DNA of 36,667 nucleotides from Planktomarina sp. (GTDB lineage Bacteria; Pseudomonadota; Alphaproteobacteria; Rhodobacterales; Rhodobacteraceae): positions 1 to 36,667 of the forward strand of contig JAHDCF010000029.1 in NCBI GenBank assembly GCA_020630015.1. The letters run 5' to 3'. The position numbers and the translations under genes were made by a program. Of the stretch, positions 6,629 to 15,410 are shown piece by piece (positions within the stretch are counted from its first letter, which is position 1; every line of letters starts with the position of its first letter). The notes beneath the pieces are model-generated. The model saw only the letters and a program-made list of their open reading frames with translations. It did not search any database and was not told where the DNA came from.

Positions 6629-9600
6629 GCACACGTCTTGCCACAGGTGGTCGCCTAATCGATCGATCCATAGCCCAAGAATTCACCTTTAACGGCAAAC
6701 GTTTCAAAGGGTTCAAGGGCGATACATTGGCCAGTGCATTGCTGGCCAATGATCAAATGTTGATGGGGCGGTCTTTTAAATATCACCGTCCACGCGGGGT
6801 TGTTGGGTCCGGCGCGGAAGAGCCAAATGCCCTGATGAACCTTGGGGAAGATCACCGTTTTGAACCCAATGCCCGGGCCACCACAACAGAGGTGTTCGAA
6901 GGCCTGACGGCCAAATCCCAAAACCATTTTCCATCCTTGGAATTTGATGTGGGGGTTGCCAATAACTATCTCTCCAAATTCCTGACGGCCGGATTTTATT
7001 ACAAGATGTTCATTCATCCGCGTCCGTTTTGGAAACATATCTATGAGCCTTTCATCCGCCGCTCTGCCGGATTGGGGAAGGCACCCAAAGATGTGGATCA
7101 AGATCGGTATGAGCATTTCTATCATTTCTGCGATGTGATGGTTGTGGGGGGCGGAATTGCCGGTTTGCAAGCGGCGCTTGCGGCAGCGCAATCCGGCGTG
7201 CGTGTTTTGTTGGTTGAACAAACGGCCCATTGGGGTGGGCGTGCCCCGGTGGATGGGGCCGAAATTGATGGCACACCCGCGCAAGATTGGATTGATGCGG
7301 CGGTTGAAAAGCTGTCCCAGATGGACAATGTGGTGATGCGTCTGCGCACCATGGGGGCAGGGGTTTATGATCACGGGTACGCCCTTGGGTATGAACGAAT
7401 TGCGGATCATACGCCGGGCGACGGTCGCCCACGCCACCGTTTGTGGCGCGTTCGTGTGGGGCAAATCATCACGGCAACCGGCGCCATCGAACGGCCGTTG
7501 TCATTTGCCGGCAACGATATTCCCGGGGTGATGTTGGCCGGTGCAGTGCGTGATTTTGTTGTAAACCATGGCGTGTCTATCGGGGATCGCACTGTTGTCG
7601 TCACAAACAACGACGATGCCTATCGCACCGCGATTGTCATGAAAGAAGCTGGTTTAGAAGTTCCCGCAATCATTGATGCACGCAAATTCGGCGGTGGGGA
7701 ATTGATGACCCGTGCCCAAGAGTTGGGCATTCGCGTTGAAATGGGCAAAGCCATCGCCAAAGTGAAGGGTGGTAAACGGGTCACCGGCGTGGCCATCTGT
7801 GCCCAAGCGGGCGAAGGATCCACGTTAGAGGAAATCGCATGCGATTGCGTTGCCATGTCCGGTGGATGGTCGCCGGTGGTGCATTTGTGGTCCCACTGTG
7901 GTGGTAAGCTGATTTGGGATGACGAAGCAGCAATGTTCCGCCCTGATGCGTCTAAACCGCCTATTGGTGCAAACGGTGAAGGGTTCGTCAGCTGTGCGGG
8001 GGCCGCAAACGGATTGTTGGCAACCGGCGATATTCTGGGCGATGCACATGCCGCGGGCCAGATGGCCGCCAAAGATACCGGTGGTAAGCTGGGTAAAGAC
8101 AAACCATCCGTGGCAGCACCCACCGATGATGCCCCAATCGAACCGGTATGGTTGATGCCACAAGGGGCCAGTTACAAGTTACGGTCCAAGGCTTGGTTGG
8201 ATTTTCAGAACGATGTGAAAGTCAGCGATGTTCAGCTTGCGGCGCAAGAGGGCTTTGAAAGTGTTGAACATGCCAAACGGTATACCACTTTGGGCATGGC
8301 GACTGATCAGGGTAAATTGAGTAATATCAATGGCTTGGCTATTTTGTCTAAGGCGCTTAATTCGGACATTCCCGATGTTGGAACAACGACGTTCCGCCCG
8401 CCATACCATCCGATTTCCATGTCATCTTTGGCGGGGGAAGCCACCAAAGAAAACTTTCAGCCATTGCGTAAAACACCTATGCATGAATGGCACGACGCCA
8501 ATGGCGCAGATTGGGAGCCGGTTGGGCAGTGGCGCAGGCCGTACGCCTATGTTCGCGATGGTGAAACCGTAGAGCAAGCCGTGCACCGAGAAGTGTCCAA
8601 CACGCGTGAAAACCTTGGCCTATTGGATGCATCAACGTTGGGCAAACTGATCGTCAAAGGGCCCGACGCAGGTAAATTCTTGGACATGATGTACACCAAC
8701 ATGATGTCGAACCTGAAACCAGGCCGGTGTCGGTATGGTTTGATGTGCTCTGAAAACGGGTTTTTGTCAGACGACGGTGTTGTTGCGCGCATCGATGAAG
8801 ACACATGGTTGTGCCACACCACCTCAGGCGGGGCGGATCGCATCCATGCCCATATGGAGGAATGGCTTCAGACCGAATGGTGGGACTGGAAAGTTTGGGT
8901 TGTGAACGCGACAGAACAATTGGCCCAAGTAGCCGTTGTTGGCCCGAATGCCCGCAAGGTTCTTGAAAAGCTCGGCGGTATGGACGTCTCAAAAGAGGCG
9001 TTGCCATTTATGGCTTGGGTGGATGGAACCTTGGGGGGCATCAACTGCCGGGCCTACCGCATCAGCTTCTCTGGTGAATTGTCTTATGAAATCGCGGTTC
9101 CCGCCGGCCAAGGCCGGGCCTTTTGGGATATGTTGATCGAAGCGGGTCAAGAATTTGGCGTGATGCCTTATGGCACTGAATGTTTGCACATCATGCGGGC
9201 CGAAAAAGGATTTATCATGATTGGTGATGAAACCGACGGCACCGTCATCCCGCAAGACTTGGGCCTGCATTGGGCGATTTCCAAAAAGAAGGAAGACTTT
9301 TTGGGCAAACGTGCGCAACAGCGATCCTTCATGGATAATCCCGATCGCTGGCAATTGGTGGGTTTGGAAACAACGGATGGTTCTGTATTGGAAGATGGTG
9401 CTTATGCCATCGCCGAAGGTGTGAATGCCAACGGCCAAACCAACACCCAAGGTCGGGTGACTTCGACTTATCACTCACCAACATTGGGCAAAGGCATCGC
9501 CATGGGCTTGGTCTTGAATGGGCCTGATCGGATGGGAGAGGTCATCGAATTCACCGGTGTCGAACGTGGCCGAAAGAAAGCGAAAATTGTGAGCCCTATT

Positions 9601-9636
9601 TTCTATGATCCAGAAGGGGAGAAGCAAAATGTCTGA
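6625..9636 (+). CDS. soxA: Sarcosine oxidase subunit alpha
   Basis: 1003-residue subunit, normal length, that binds NAD+ and tetrahydrofolate and makes 5,10-methylenetetrahydrofolate from the sarcosine methyl group. Domains in order: an N-terminal ferredoxin-like domain (about residues 10-100, with FKGDTLASALLAND and GRSFKYHRPRG); a dinucleotide-binding domain starting near residue 170 with MVVGGGIAGLQAALAAA; a second nucleotide-binding part around 310; and a C-terminal aminomethyltransferase (GcvT-like) domain from about 610 to 990 with SGELSYEIAVPA and GTECLHIMRAEKGFIMIG. The start at 6625 is fixed by GGAGGAA. It overlaps soxD by 4 bases and soxG by 8. Confidence 0.96.
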   Translation: MSTRLATGGRLIDRSIAQEFTFNGKRFKGFKGDTLASALLANDQMLMGRSFKYHRPRGVVGSGAEEPNALMNLGEDHRFEPNARATTTEVFEGLTAKSQNHFPSLEFDVGVANNYLSKFLTAGFYYKMFIHPRPFWKHIYEPFIRRSAGLGKAPKDVDQDRYEHFYHFCDVMVVGGGIAGLQAALAAAQSGVRVLLVEQTAHWGGRAPVDGAEIDGTPAQDWIDAAVEKLSQMDNVVMRLRTMGAGVYDHGYALGYERIADHTPGDGRPRHRLWRVRVGQIITATGAIERPLSFAGNDIPGVMLAGAVRDFVVNHGVSIGDRTVVVTNNDDAYRTAIVMKEAGLEVPAIIDARKFGGGELMTRAQELGIRVEMGKAIAKVKGGKRVTGVAICAQAGEGSTLEEIACDCVAMSGGWSPVVHLWSHCGGKLIWDDEAAMFRPDASKPPIGANGEGFVSCAGAANGLLATGDILGDAHAAGQMAAKDTGGKLGKDKPSVAAPTDDAPIEPVWLMPQGASYKLRSKAWLDFQNDVKVSDVQLAAQEGFESVEHAKRYTTLGMATDQGKLSNINGLAILSKALNSDIPDVGTTTFRPPYHPISMSSLAGEATKENFQPLRKTPMHEWHDANGADWEPVGQWRRPYAYVRDGETVEQAVHREVSNTRENLGLLDASTLGKLIVKGPDAGKFLDMMYTNMMSNLKPGRCRYGLMCSENGFLSDDGVVARIDEDTWLCHTTSGGADRIHAHMEEWLQTEWWDWKVWVVNATEQLAQVAVVGPNARKVLEKLGGMDVSKEALPFMAWVDGTLGGINCRAYRISFSGELSYEIAVPAGQGRAFWDMLIEAGQEFGVMPYGTECLHIMRAEKGFIMIGDETDGTVIPQDLGLHWAISKKKEDFLGKRAQQRSFMDNPDRWQLVGLETTDGSVLEDGAYAIAEGVNANGQTNTQGRVTSTYHSPTLGKGIAMGLVLNGPDRMGEVIEFTGVERGRKKAKIVSPIFYDPEGEKQNV

Positions 9637-10171
9637 TCGTCAGTTTGATGGTTTGGTGAGTGTTCGTCAGGTCCAAGATCAAGGCATGATTACCGTTCGC
9701 GGCGATTTGAAGGGCAAAAAGATCGCGACAGAACTGAAGGCCGCAACGGGCGTGGACATGCCAGCGCAAATGGGTGCTTCGGTCAAAGGGGCGTCGGGCA
9801 TTTTGTGGATGTCACCGGACGAGGCTATGGTCTTGGCCCCCTTAGGTGATGCGCCGGCATTGGCGGGTGAATTGCAAAAAAAGCTTTCAAAAACCCATGC
9901 CTTGGTGGTTGACGTATCAGATGCGCGTGCTGTTTTTGAATTGACCGGGCCGAATGTACGCGATGTATTGGCAAAGCTGGCACCCGTTGACACCCATCCC
10001 GACGTTCTGGCCCTTGGTGCCCTGCGTCGTACCCGAATGGGGCAGGTTGCCTGTGCGTTTTGGTTGATGTCTGACACAAGCGCCCGTGTGATTTGTTTCC
10101 GGTCGGTCGGTGATTATATGTTTGGAATTCTGTCGTCAGCGGCGGCACCGGGATCGGAAGTTTTCGCATGA
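9629..10171 (+). CDS. soxG: Sarcosine oxidase subunit gamma
   Basis: 180-residue gamma subunit of heterotetrameric sarcosine oxidase, related to the folate-binding GcvT/YgfZ fold. Supporting motifs are GILWMSPDEAMVLAP, VVDVSDARAVFELTGPNVRDVLAKLAP (residues about 92-118) and RTRMGQVACAFWLM. The start is the ATG at 9629, preceded by AGGGGAG, rather than the ATG at 9605 inside soxA. It overlaps the soxA stop by 8 bases, fitting coupled translation. It ends the sox operon; no clear terminator follows before sodB. Confidence 0.9.
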   Translation: MSDRQFDGLVSVRQVQDQGMITVRGDLKGKKIATELKAATGVDMPAQMGASVKGASGILWMSPDEAMVLAPLGDAPALAGELQKKLSKTHALVVDVSDARAVFELTGPNVRDVLAKLAPVDTHPDVLALGALRRTRMGQVACAFWLMSDTSARVICFRSVGDYMFGILSSAAAPGSEVFA

Positions 10172-10187
10172 CGCGGCCTTCACGGGC

Positions 10188-10216
10188 TTGACCTTGGGCG
10201 CAAACAGCCTTCTTTA
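10188..10216 (+). promoter_or_regulatory. Weak candidate promoter for sodB
   Basis: TTGACC at 10188-10193, then 17 bases, then TCTTTA at 10211-10216. The -35 is good and the -10 poor. It lies in the 73-base gap after soxG, where sodB would need its own promoter. A small hairpin (CTTCT-TT-AGAAG, 10209-10220) overlaps the -10. Confidence 0.25.
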
Positions 10217-10244
10217 GAAGAAAAGCAATTGAAAGGACTGACCG

Positions 10245-10844
10245 ATGGCTTTCGAACTTCCTGATCTTCCCTACGCGCATGATGCCCTTGCCAGCAAAGG
10301 CATGTCTGCTGAAACTTTGGAATATCACCATGATTTGCACCACAATGCTTATGTCACAAATGGTAACGCAGCCATTGCTGGGACAGAGTGGGAAGGCAAA
10401 TCGATGGAAGACATCATCACGGGAACGTATGATGCGTCGGCCGTTGCGCAAAACGGAATTTTCAACAATATTTCGCAGCTTTGGAACCACAATCAATTTT
10501 GGGAAATGATGGGCCCGGGCGACAGCAAAATGCCAGGTGAGCTTGAGAAAGCGCTGACAGAAAGTTTTGGGTCTGTTGATGATTTTAAAGCGGCGTTTTC
10601 TGCAGCTGGGGCAGGGCAATTCGGATCCGGCTGGTGCTGGTTGGTGAAAAACGCCGATGGTTCCTTGGCTGTCACCAAGACAGAAAATGGGGTTAACCCA
10701 TTGTGTTTTGGCCAAACTGCGCTTTTGGGATGTGATGTGTGGGAACATTCCTACTACATCGATTTCCGCAACAAACGCCCCGCTTATTTGACCAACTTCT
10801 TGGACAACCTCGTAAATTGGGAAAACGTCGCAGGACGCATGTGA
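10245..10844 (+). CDS. sodB: Superoxide dismutase, iron type
   Basis: 199-residue cytosolic enzyme that dismutates superoxide to oxygen and hydrogen peroxide. Metal ligands are His28 (in EYHHDLHH), His82 (LWNHNQFW), Asp164 and His168 (DVWEHSYY). Gln78, four residues before His82, is at the place typical of iron enzymes rather than manganese ones, and GSGWCWLV followed by NGVNPL also fits the iron group. AAAGGA lies just upstream of the ATG. It sits 73 bases after soxG and ends in a strong terminator at 10866-10894. The nearby sarcosine oxidase makes peroxide, not superoxide, so the closeness may not be functional. Confidence 0.95.
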   Translation: MAFELPDLPYAHDALASKGMSAETLEYHHDLHHNAYVTNGNAAIAGTEWEGKSMEDIITGTYDASAVAQNGIFNNISQLWNHNQFWEMMGPGDSKMPGELEKALTESFGSVDDFKAAFSAAGAGQFGSGWCWLVKNADGSLAVTKTENGVNPLCFGQTALLGCDVWEHSYYIDFRNKRPAYLTNFLDNLVNWENVAGRM

Positions 10845-10865
10845 TCGTATTCCTCAGATCTTTTG

Positions 10866-10894
10866 AAAAGCCCGCCGTTTGCGCGGGCTTTTTT
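10866..10894 (+). terminator. Rho-independent terminator after sodB
   Basis: Perfect 10-base stem (AAAAGCCCGC with GCGGGCTTTT) around a 7-base loop, ending in six Ts. It lies 22 bases after the sodB stop and just before rarD. Confidence 0.9.
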
Positions 10895-10908
10895 GTGGGG
10901 CTGCACTG

Positions 10909-11796
10909 ATGTCACAGGCTGCTAAAGCTGTCATCGCAATGGTGGCTGCATGTGCTGTGTGGGGATTCTCTGCGCTTTATTACGATCTTTTGACACATAT
11001 CCCCCCATCAGAGGTTTTGGCCCATCGGACGCTTTGGTCGTTTGTGATATTCGGGGCGTTGGTTTTTGTTCTTGGTAAGAAGGCCCAATTTATCGAAAGC
11101 ATCCGAAACCCAAAAAGAGTTTTGCTGATCTTTTGCGCGGGTGTGATGATCGCGGTAAATTGGTATGTTTTCATTTTTTCCGTCGCTGCCAATCGTGTGA
11201 CAGAGTCTTCCCTGGGGTATTATTTCTTTCCGCTGGTTATGGTTGTTTTGGGATGGGCGTTTTTCCAAGAAAGGCACAGCCGCCTTCAAAGTTTCGCTGT
11301 TTTGTTGGCCATGATTTCAGTCGGCGGATTAACTGTGGCCTTTGGTGGCATCCCTTGGTTGGCATTGATTATCGCCGGTACCTTTGGCCTTTATGGCATT
11401 CTAAAGCGTGTGATCGCCACAGATCCATTTGTCTCAGTCACACTGGAAGTGGCGCTGTTGATCCCAATCGCGCTTGTGTTCTTGGTTGGTTGGGGCACCG
11501 TTCCCACCTTTGCTGACACTTTGCTTTTGGTGTTTTCAGGTGTGATCACGGCAGGGCCATTGGTCTTGATGACCTACGCAACACGCAGTTTGCGGTCCGC
11601 CACCGTCGGGATATTACAATATCTTAATCCCATCCTGCAGTATTTTACCGCAGTGGCGCTGCTGGGAGAGGTGATTGGCCTTTGGCACGTAGCGTCCATC
11701 GGTTTAATCTGGATTGCGCTGGCGCTTTATTCCATGTCGGTCTTCAAAGAAGACCGCAAAGTTTCGACCGTATCTTCAACAGACGTGCAAACTTGA
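10909..11796 (+). CDS. rarD: EamA family transporter RarD
   Basis: 295-residue inner-membrane protein of the drug/metabolite transporter superfamily with about ten helices. RarD-type features are the N-terminal VWGFSALYYDLLTHIPPSEVLAHRTLWS, the central ESSLGYYFFPLVMVVLG and the C-terminal block STVGILQYLNPILQYFTAV in the variant form SATVGILQYLNP. The start is the ATG at 10909; an in-frame TTG at 10879 lies in the sodB terminator. Substrate is unknown; RarD is often annotated as chloramphenicol-sensitivity protein. The last 70 bases overlap the convergent LOG gene. Confidence 0.88.
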   Translation: MSQAAKAVIAMVAACAVWGFSALYYDLLTHIPPSEVLAHRTLWSFVIFGALVFVLGKKAQFIESIRNPKRVLLIFCAGVMIAVNWYVFIFSVAANRVTESSLGYYFFPLVMVVLGWAFFQERHSRLQSFAVLLAMISVGGLTVAFGGIPWLALIIAGTFGLYGILKRVIATDPFVSVTLEVALLIPIALVFLVGWGTVPTFADTLLLVFSGVITAGPLVLMTYATRSLRSATVGILQYLNPILQYFTAVALLGEVIGLWHVASIGLIWIALALYSMSVFKEDRKVSTVSSTDVQT

Positions 11797-12293
11797 AATA
11801 GATTTTTGAGAGACGCGTCAGCAAAGCTTTGATCCACCACGTGATCCACTAAGGCAATCAAAGGGTCCCAATACCCCTGAATATTCACAAGCAAAATGGG
11901 CTTTGAATGCAGCTTAAGTTGGGCCCATGTCAGAACTTCAAAAAACTCATCCAGTGATCCTGCGCCACCGGGCAAAACGACCACCGCGTCTGAATTTGTA
12001 AACATCAATTTCTTTCGGGTGTGCATGTCATCTGTCACGATTAGATGATCAAGATCACGTTTTGCCACTTCCCAATCCACCAAATGCTGGGGGATCACAC
12101 CAAAGGTTTGCCCGCCCGCGGTTTGGGTCGCATTTGCCACCGCCCCCATAATGCCGACATCCCCTGCGCCATAAACAAGACGCCAATTGTTTTTGGCTAA
12201 AGCTGAACCCATGTTATTCGCGGCCTGCATGAACTCTGGATCTTGGCCGGGGCGTGCACCGCAAAAGACACAGACGGAGGCTTGAAATGTCAT
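11727..12293 (-). CDS. LOG family (TIGR00730) Rossmann-fold protein
   Basis: 188 residues. The family includes cytokinin riboside 5'-monophosphate phosphoribohydrolases (LOG) and nucleotide-5'-monophosphate nucleosidases, often misnamed lysine decarboxylases. Seen: CVFCGARPGQDPEF at the N-terminus, LVYGAGDVGIMGAVANA (YGGGxxGLMG-like), MHTRKKLM and PGGAGSLDEFFEVLTWAQ, which correspond to the substrate motifs (RKxxM and PGGxGTxxE). The ATG at 12293 is preceded by AGAAG; a longer frame starts at 12326. The gene overlaps the end of rarD by 70 bases and diverges from the LysM gene. Confidence 0.88.
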   Translation of the reverse strand: MTFQASVCVFCGARPGQDPEFMQAANNMGSALAKNNWRLVYGAGDVGIMGAVANATQTAGGQTFGVIPQHLVDWEVAKRDLDHLIVTDDMHTRKKLMFTNSDAVVVLPGGAGSLDEFFEVLTWAQLKLHSKPILLVNIQGYWDPLIALVDHVVDQSFADASLKNLFQVCTSVEDTVETLRSSLKTDME

Positions 12294-12369
12294 GGTTTCA
12301 CTTCTTTCTTTGTACTTTGATGGCACCTGATTATCATGAAGCAGGGATGATGAAAACGGGGGGCCCGCG

Positions 12370-13503
12370 ATGACGGAAGATACCTCACATAAACATCGAA
12401 GATGGCCGATCCTGATTTTAGTATTGGCACCAGTCTTGTTGTGGGCATTTCTGAACTATGGGCAAAAAGGCCGTATGGAAGCCCCGCGTCTGATAAGTGA
12501 GGGGACGCTCAATAGCGCCGAACCTTCGCCGCAAGCCATTGGTGATGCGTCGGAAGACAACTCAAAAGTCACCCAGACGGATGAAATCATTCCCCCGTCC
12601 TTTGATGTCGTCCGCGTTGAACCGGATGGAACTGCGGTAATCGCTGGCCAAGCCAACCCCGGCGGTCGAATTTCAGTGCAGGTGGATGGTATTGATTTGC
12701 ATGGGGCAACCGCGCAGGTTGGGCCCGATGGTCGATTTGTAATGATTACCGATGTGCCGCAAAAAGCAACAGTTCAAAAACTGGATTTGGTTTTTCAGCC
12801 CGAAGATGGCGCGACAATTGTAAGATCATCGGAACGGATATTTATTGATGCAACGCAAGTCACAACGCAGGTTGCTTCGATTTCTGCAGATCAGTCAGGG
12901 GAATCCAACACCCCGGCTGGAGTGGCCCCAACAGATCAGTCGATGTCTTCTGAAACCCCGCGCGCGCCAACCCTTTTGTTGGCCGATGATGATGGTGTTC
13001 GGGTGGTGTCAACCGCGCAAGAACCAGCGGCGGTCAAGGTTGTTGCCTTGGATACGATTTCCTATACCAATTCCGGGGATGTTTCGATTGGTGGTCGCGC
13101 CAACGTTGATGGGCGTGTTCGGGTTTATTTGGACAACAGTCCAATTACCGTAACAGATGTCGCCGACAGCGGGTATTGGTCGATCGATCTGCCGGATGTG
13201 GACGCCGGAGTTTACACCCTGCGGGTTGATGAAGTTGCACCAAATGGGGAGGTGAGTTCCCGCATTGAAACACCGTTCAAACGGGAAGAACGTGAAACCT
13301 TGCAGGCCCTTTTGGATCAAAGTGAATCTGGGCTGGCTTCTTACACTGTTAAAACGGTGCAACCTGGTGCCACGCTTTGGGCCATTGCTGAAGAACGGTA
13401 TGGGGATGGGATGGCGTTTGTAAAAGTTTTCGAAGCCAACAAAGACCGCATCAAAGACCCTGACTTGATTTATCCTGGGCAGGTTTTCGATACGCCAGAC
13501 TAG
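12370..13503 (+). CDS. LysM domain protein with N-terminal membrane anchor
   Basis: 377 residues. An N-terminal helix (about residues 13-29) anchors the protein or acts as signal. The middle has two likely Ig-like beta domains: around 75-135 (DGTAVIAGQANPGGRISVQVDG) and 225-300 (SGDVSIGGRANVDGRVRVYLDN). Between them is a low-complexity, Ser/Thr-rich linker. The C-terminus (about 328-376) is a LysM peptidoglycan-binding motif: YTVKTVQPGATLWAIAEERYGD, then IYPGQVF. Expected in the periplasm, bound to cell wall. GGGGGG lies before the ATG. Exact role unknown; the ABC exporter that follows starts about 75 bases later. Confidence 0.8.
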   Translation: MTEDTSHKHRRWPILILVLAPVLLWAFLNYGQKGRMEAPRLISEGTLNSAEPSPQAIGDASEDNSKVTQTDEIIPPSFDVVRVEPDGTAVIAGQANPGGRISVQVDGIDLHGATAQVGPDGRFVMITDVPQKATVQKLDLVFQPEDGATIVRSSERIFIDATQVTTQVASISADQSGESNTPAGVAPTDQSMSSETPRAPTLLLADDDGVRVVSTAQEPAAVKVVALDTISYTNSGDVSIGGRANVDGRVRVYLDNSPITVTDVADSGYWSIDLPDVDAGVYTLRVDEVAPNGEVSSRIETPFKREERETLQALLDQSESGLASYTVKTVQPGATLWAIAEERYGDGMAFVKVFEANKDRIKDPDLIYPGQVFDTPD

Positions 13504-13579
13504 GGTTCAAAGGGCCAAATAAAGTTTTATTTCTCGTAATGGGTTTTAATTCTGTTTGAGCGGCATATTTGTTGAGGCC

Positions 13580-15388
13580 ATGAAAAGTCTTGGTACAACA
13601 TCGCAATCATCCACTCAAAACGCTGAAATACGCGTTGTTCGCAAGGTGGCGCCTTATCTTTGGCCAAAGGACAATCCCGAAATGCGGTGGCGGGTTGTTA
13701 TTGCCGTTGCCGCGTTGGTTTTGGCAAAACTGGTGGCGGTCGCAACGCCGTTAATCTTTGGTCAAGCGGTTGATCGGATTTCAGATCCCGAAAATGCGGC
13801 GACGTTTTTGGCATTGGGGGCAGTATCCCTAACAATTTTATATGGTCTGACACGTTTATTGGAAGCAGGGTTTCAGCAATTGCGTGATGTTGTTTTCGCC
13901 AAGGTGGGGCAACGCGCGCTGAGACGTGTTGGTTTGGAAACGTTTGAACATATTCACAAGCTGTCCCTTCGTTATCACATCAGCCGTAAAACTGGGGGAT
14001 TAAGCCGGGTTATGGAACGGGGCGTAAAAGGGGTTTCTTTCCTTTTGCGCTTCATGCTGTTTTCGATTGGGCCGCTGATCTTGCAGTTGGTTTTGATCTC
14101 TTTTGTTTTGGCGACCGTGTTTGACGTGCGTTACTTGATTGTGATTGTGGTGGCGATTGTTGTTTACGTGTGGTTCACCGCTGTTGTCACGGAATGGCGG
14201 GTGAAAATCCGCAAGGTGATGAACGATCAAGACACTGACGCCAATCAAAAGGCGATTGACAGTTTGTTGAATTTTGAAACCGTAAAATACTTTGGTGCAG
14301 AACGTCGGGAAGCAGAACGATACGATGTCGCCATGGCGGGATACGAGGCTGCTGCGCTAAAAACATCTTATTCCCTTGGCTTCATAAACATTGGACAGGC
14401 GTTGATCATCAACGTGACCATGGTGATCGTCATGGTTATGGCCGCCATTGATGTGTCGAACGGTTCTGCCACAGTGGGAAGTTTCGTGGCCGTAAACGCC
14501 TATATCATGCAGGTTCTCATGCCTCTGAATTTCTTGGGATTTGTGTATCGTGAAATCCGGCAAGCTTTGGTGGATATGGGTGAAATGTTTGGGTTGTTGG
14601 CGCAAGACCCAGAAGTCGCGGACAAACCAGATGCGACACAGTTGAAGGTGACAGGTGGGCGAATTGATTTGAACGATGTGCATTTCAGTTATGAGCCCGA
14701 TCGACCAATTTTGAATGGTGTCAGCCTTTCGGTGGATCGGGGGAAAACGCTGGCCATCGTTGGCCCGTCAGGGTCAGGCAAATCCACGATTGGCCGTTTG
14801 TTATTTCGGTTTTACGATGTGACAGACGGCGTATTGTTGATCGATGGTCAGGATGTGCGTGATGTCACCCAAGACAGTCTTCATGCGGCCGTGGGCGTGG
14901 TTCCACAGGACACTGTGCTGTTTAATGACAGCATTTTTTACAACATCGCCTATGGTCGTGCGGATGCGACCCGAGCCGAAATCGAAGAAGCCGCAAAAGC
15001 CGCCCAAATCCATGAATTTATCATGAGCCTTCCCGCCGGATATGACACCGTTGTCGGAGAGCGTGGGTTGAAGTTATCAGGTGGTGAAAAGCAGCGGGTT
15101 GGGATCGCGCGAACATTGCTGAAAGACCCGCCAATTTTGTTGTTGGACGAGGCGACATCGGCTTTGGATACCGAAACGGAACACGACATTCAGGACAGCC
15201 TGATTGCAATGGGGCAGGGGCGCACGGTTGTCATGATCGCCCACCGGTTATCAACTGTCATCCACGCCGACAAAATTGTGGTGCTGGAAGATGGACACAT
15301 CGTGGAAAGTGGCACCCATGATCAATTGATTTCCTTATCCGGTCGCTATGCCCATCTTTGGCATTTGCAATCAGAGGAAGCGGCATAA
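13580..15388 (+). CDS. Atm1-type ABC exporter (ABCB7/HMT1 family)
   Basis: Half-transporter of 602 residues: six membrane helices (about 35-320), then an ATPase domain. Walker A is GPSGSGKST near 395, the ABC signature LSGGEKQR near 500, Walker B ILLLDEATSALD, and the H-loop AHRLST. It matches bacterial Atm1 closely, with PYLWP at the N-terminus, HKLSLRYHISRKTGG, TEWR, and the NIGQAL block whose Asn and Gln correspond to glutathione-contacting residues in the Novosphingobium Atm1 structure. Family members export glutathione conjugates or metal-glutathione adducts. An upstream in-frame TTG at 13556 would add 8 residues; neither start has an ideal ribosome site. It converges on the RND permease with only 5 bases between. 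Confidence 0.9.
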   Translation: MKSLGTTSQSSTQNAEIRVVRKVAPYLWPKDNPEMRWRVVIAVAALVLAKLVAVATPLIFGQAVDRISDPENAATFLALGAVSLTILYGLTRLLEAGFQQLRDVVFAKVGQRALRRVGLETFEHIHKLSLRYHISRKTGGLSRVMERGVKGVSFLLRFMLFSIGPLILQLVLISFVLATVFDVRYLIVIVVAIVVYVWFTAVVTEWRVKIRKVMNDQDTDANQKAIDSLLNFETVKYFGAERREAERYDVAMAGYEAAALKTSYSLGFINIGQALIINVTMVIVMVMAAIDVSNGSATVGSFVAVNAYIMQVLMPLNFLGFVYREIRQALVDMGEMFGLLAQDPEVADKPDATQLKVTGGRIDLNDVHFSYEPDRPILNGVSLSVDRGKTLAIVGPSGSGKSTIGRLLFRFYDVTDGVLLIDGQDVRDVTQDSLHAAVGVVPQDTVLFNDSIFYNIAYGRADATRAEIEEAAKAAQIHEFIMSLPAGYDTVVGERGLKLSGGEKQRVGIARTLLKDPPILLLDEATSALDTETEHDIQDSLIAMGQGRTVVMIAHRLSTVIHADKIVVLEDGHIVESGTHDQLISLSGRYAHLWHLQSEEAA

Positions 15389-15410
15389 TATTCCTATTCC
15401 GCCGCTTTTA
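15378..15410 (+). terminator. Possible weak terminator at the ABC exporter / RND convergence
   Basis: AAGCGGC at 15378-15384 pairs with GCCGCTT at 15401-15407 across a 16-base loop, followed by TT. The stem spans both stop codons. The long loop and short T-run make it weak. Confidence 0.3.

Noticed and set aside
9825-10748. 307-residue minus-strand frame across soxG and sodB
   Set aside because: It spans two well-supported genes on the other strand and a promoter gap, with no recognisable domain.
13517-13532. AAATAAA-GT-TTTATTT palindrome after the LysM gene
   Set aside because: The loop is only 2 bases and the stem all A-T, so it is unlikely to be a terminator or stable hairpin; probably AT-rich promoter sequence.
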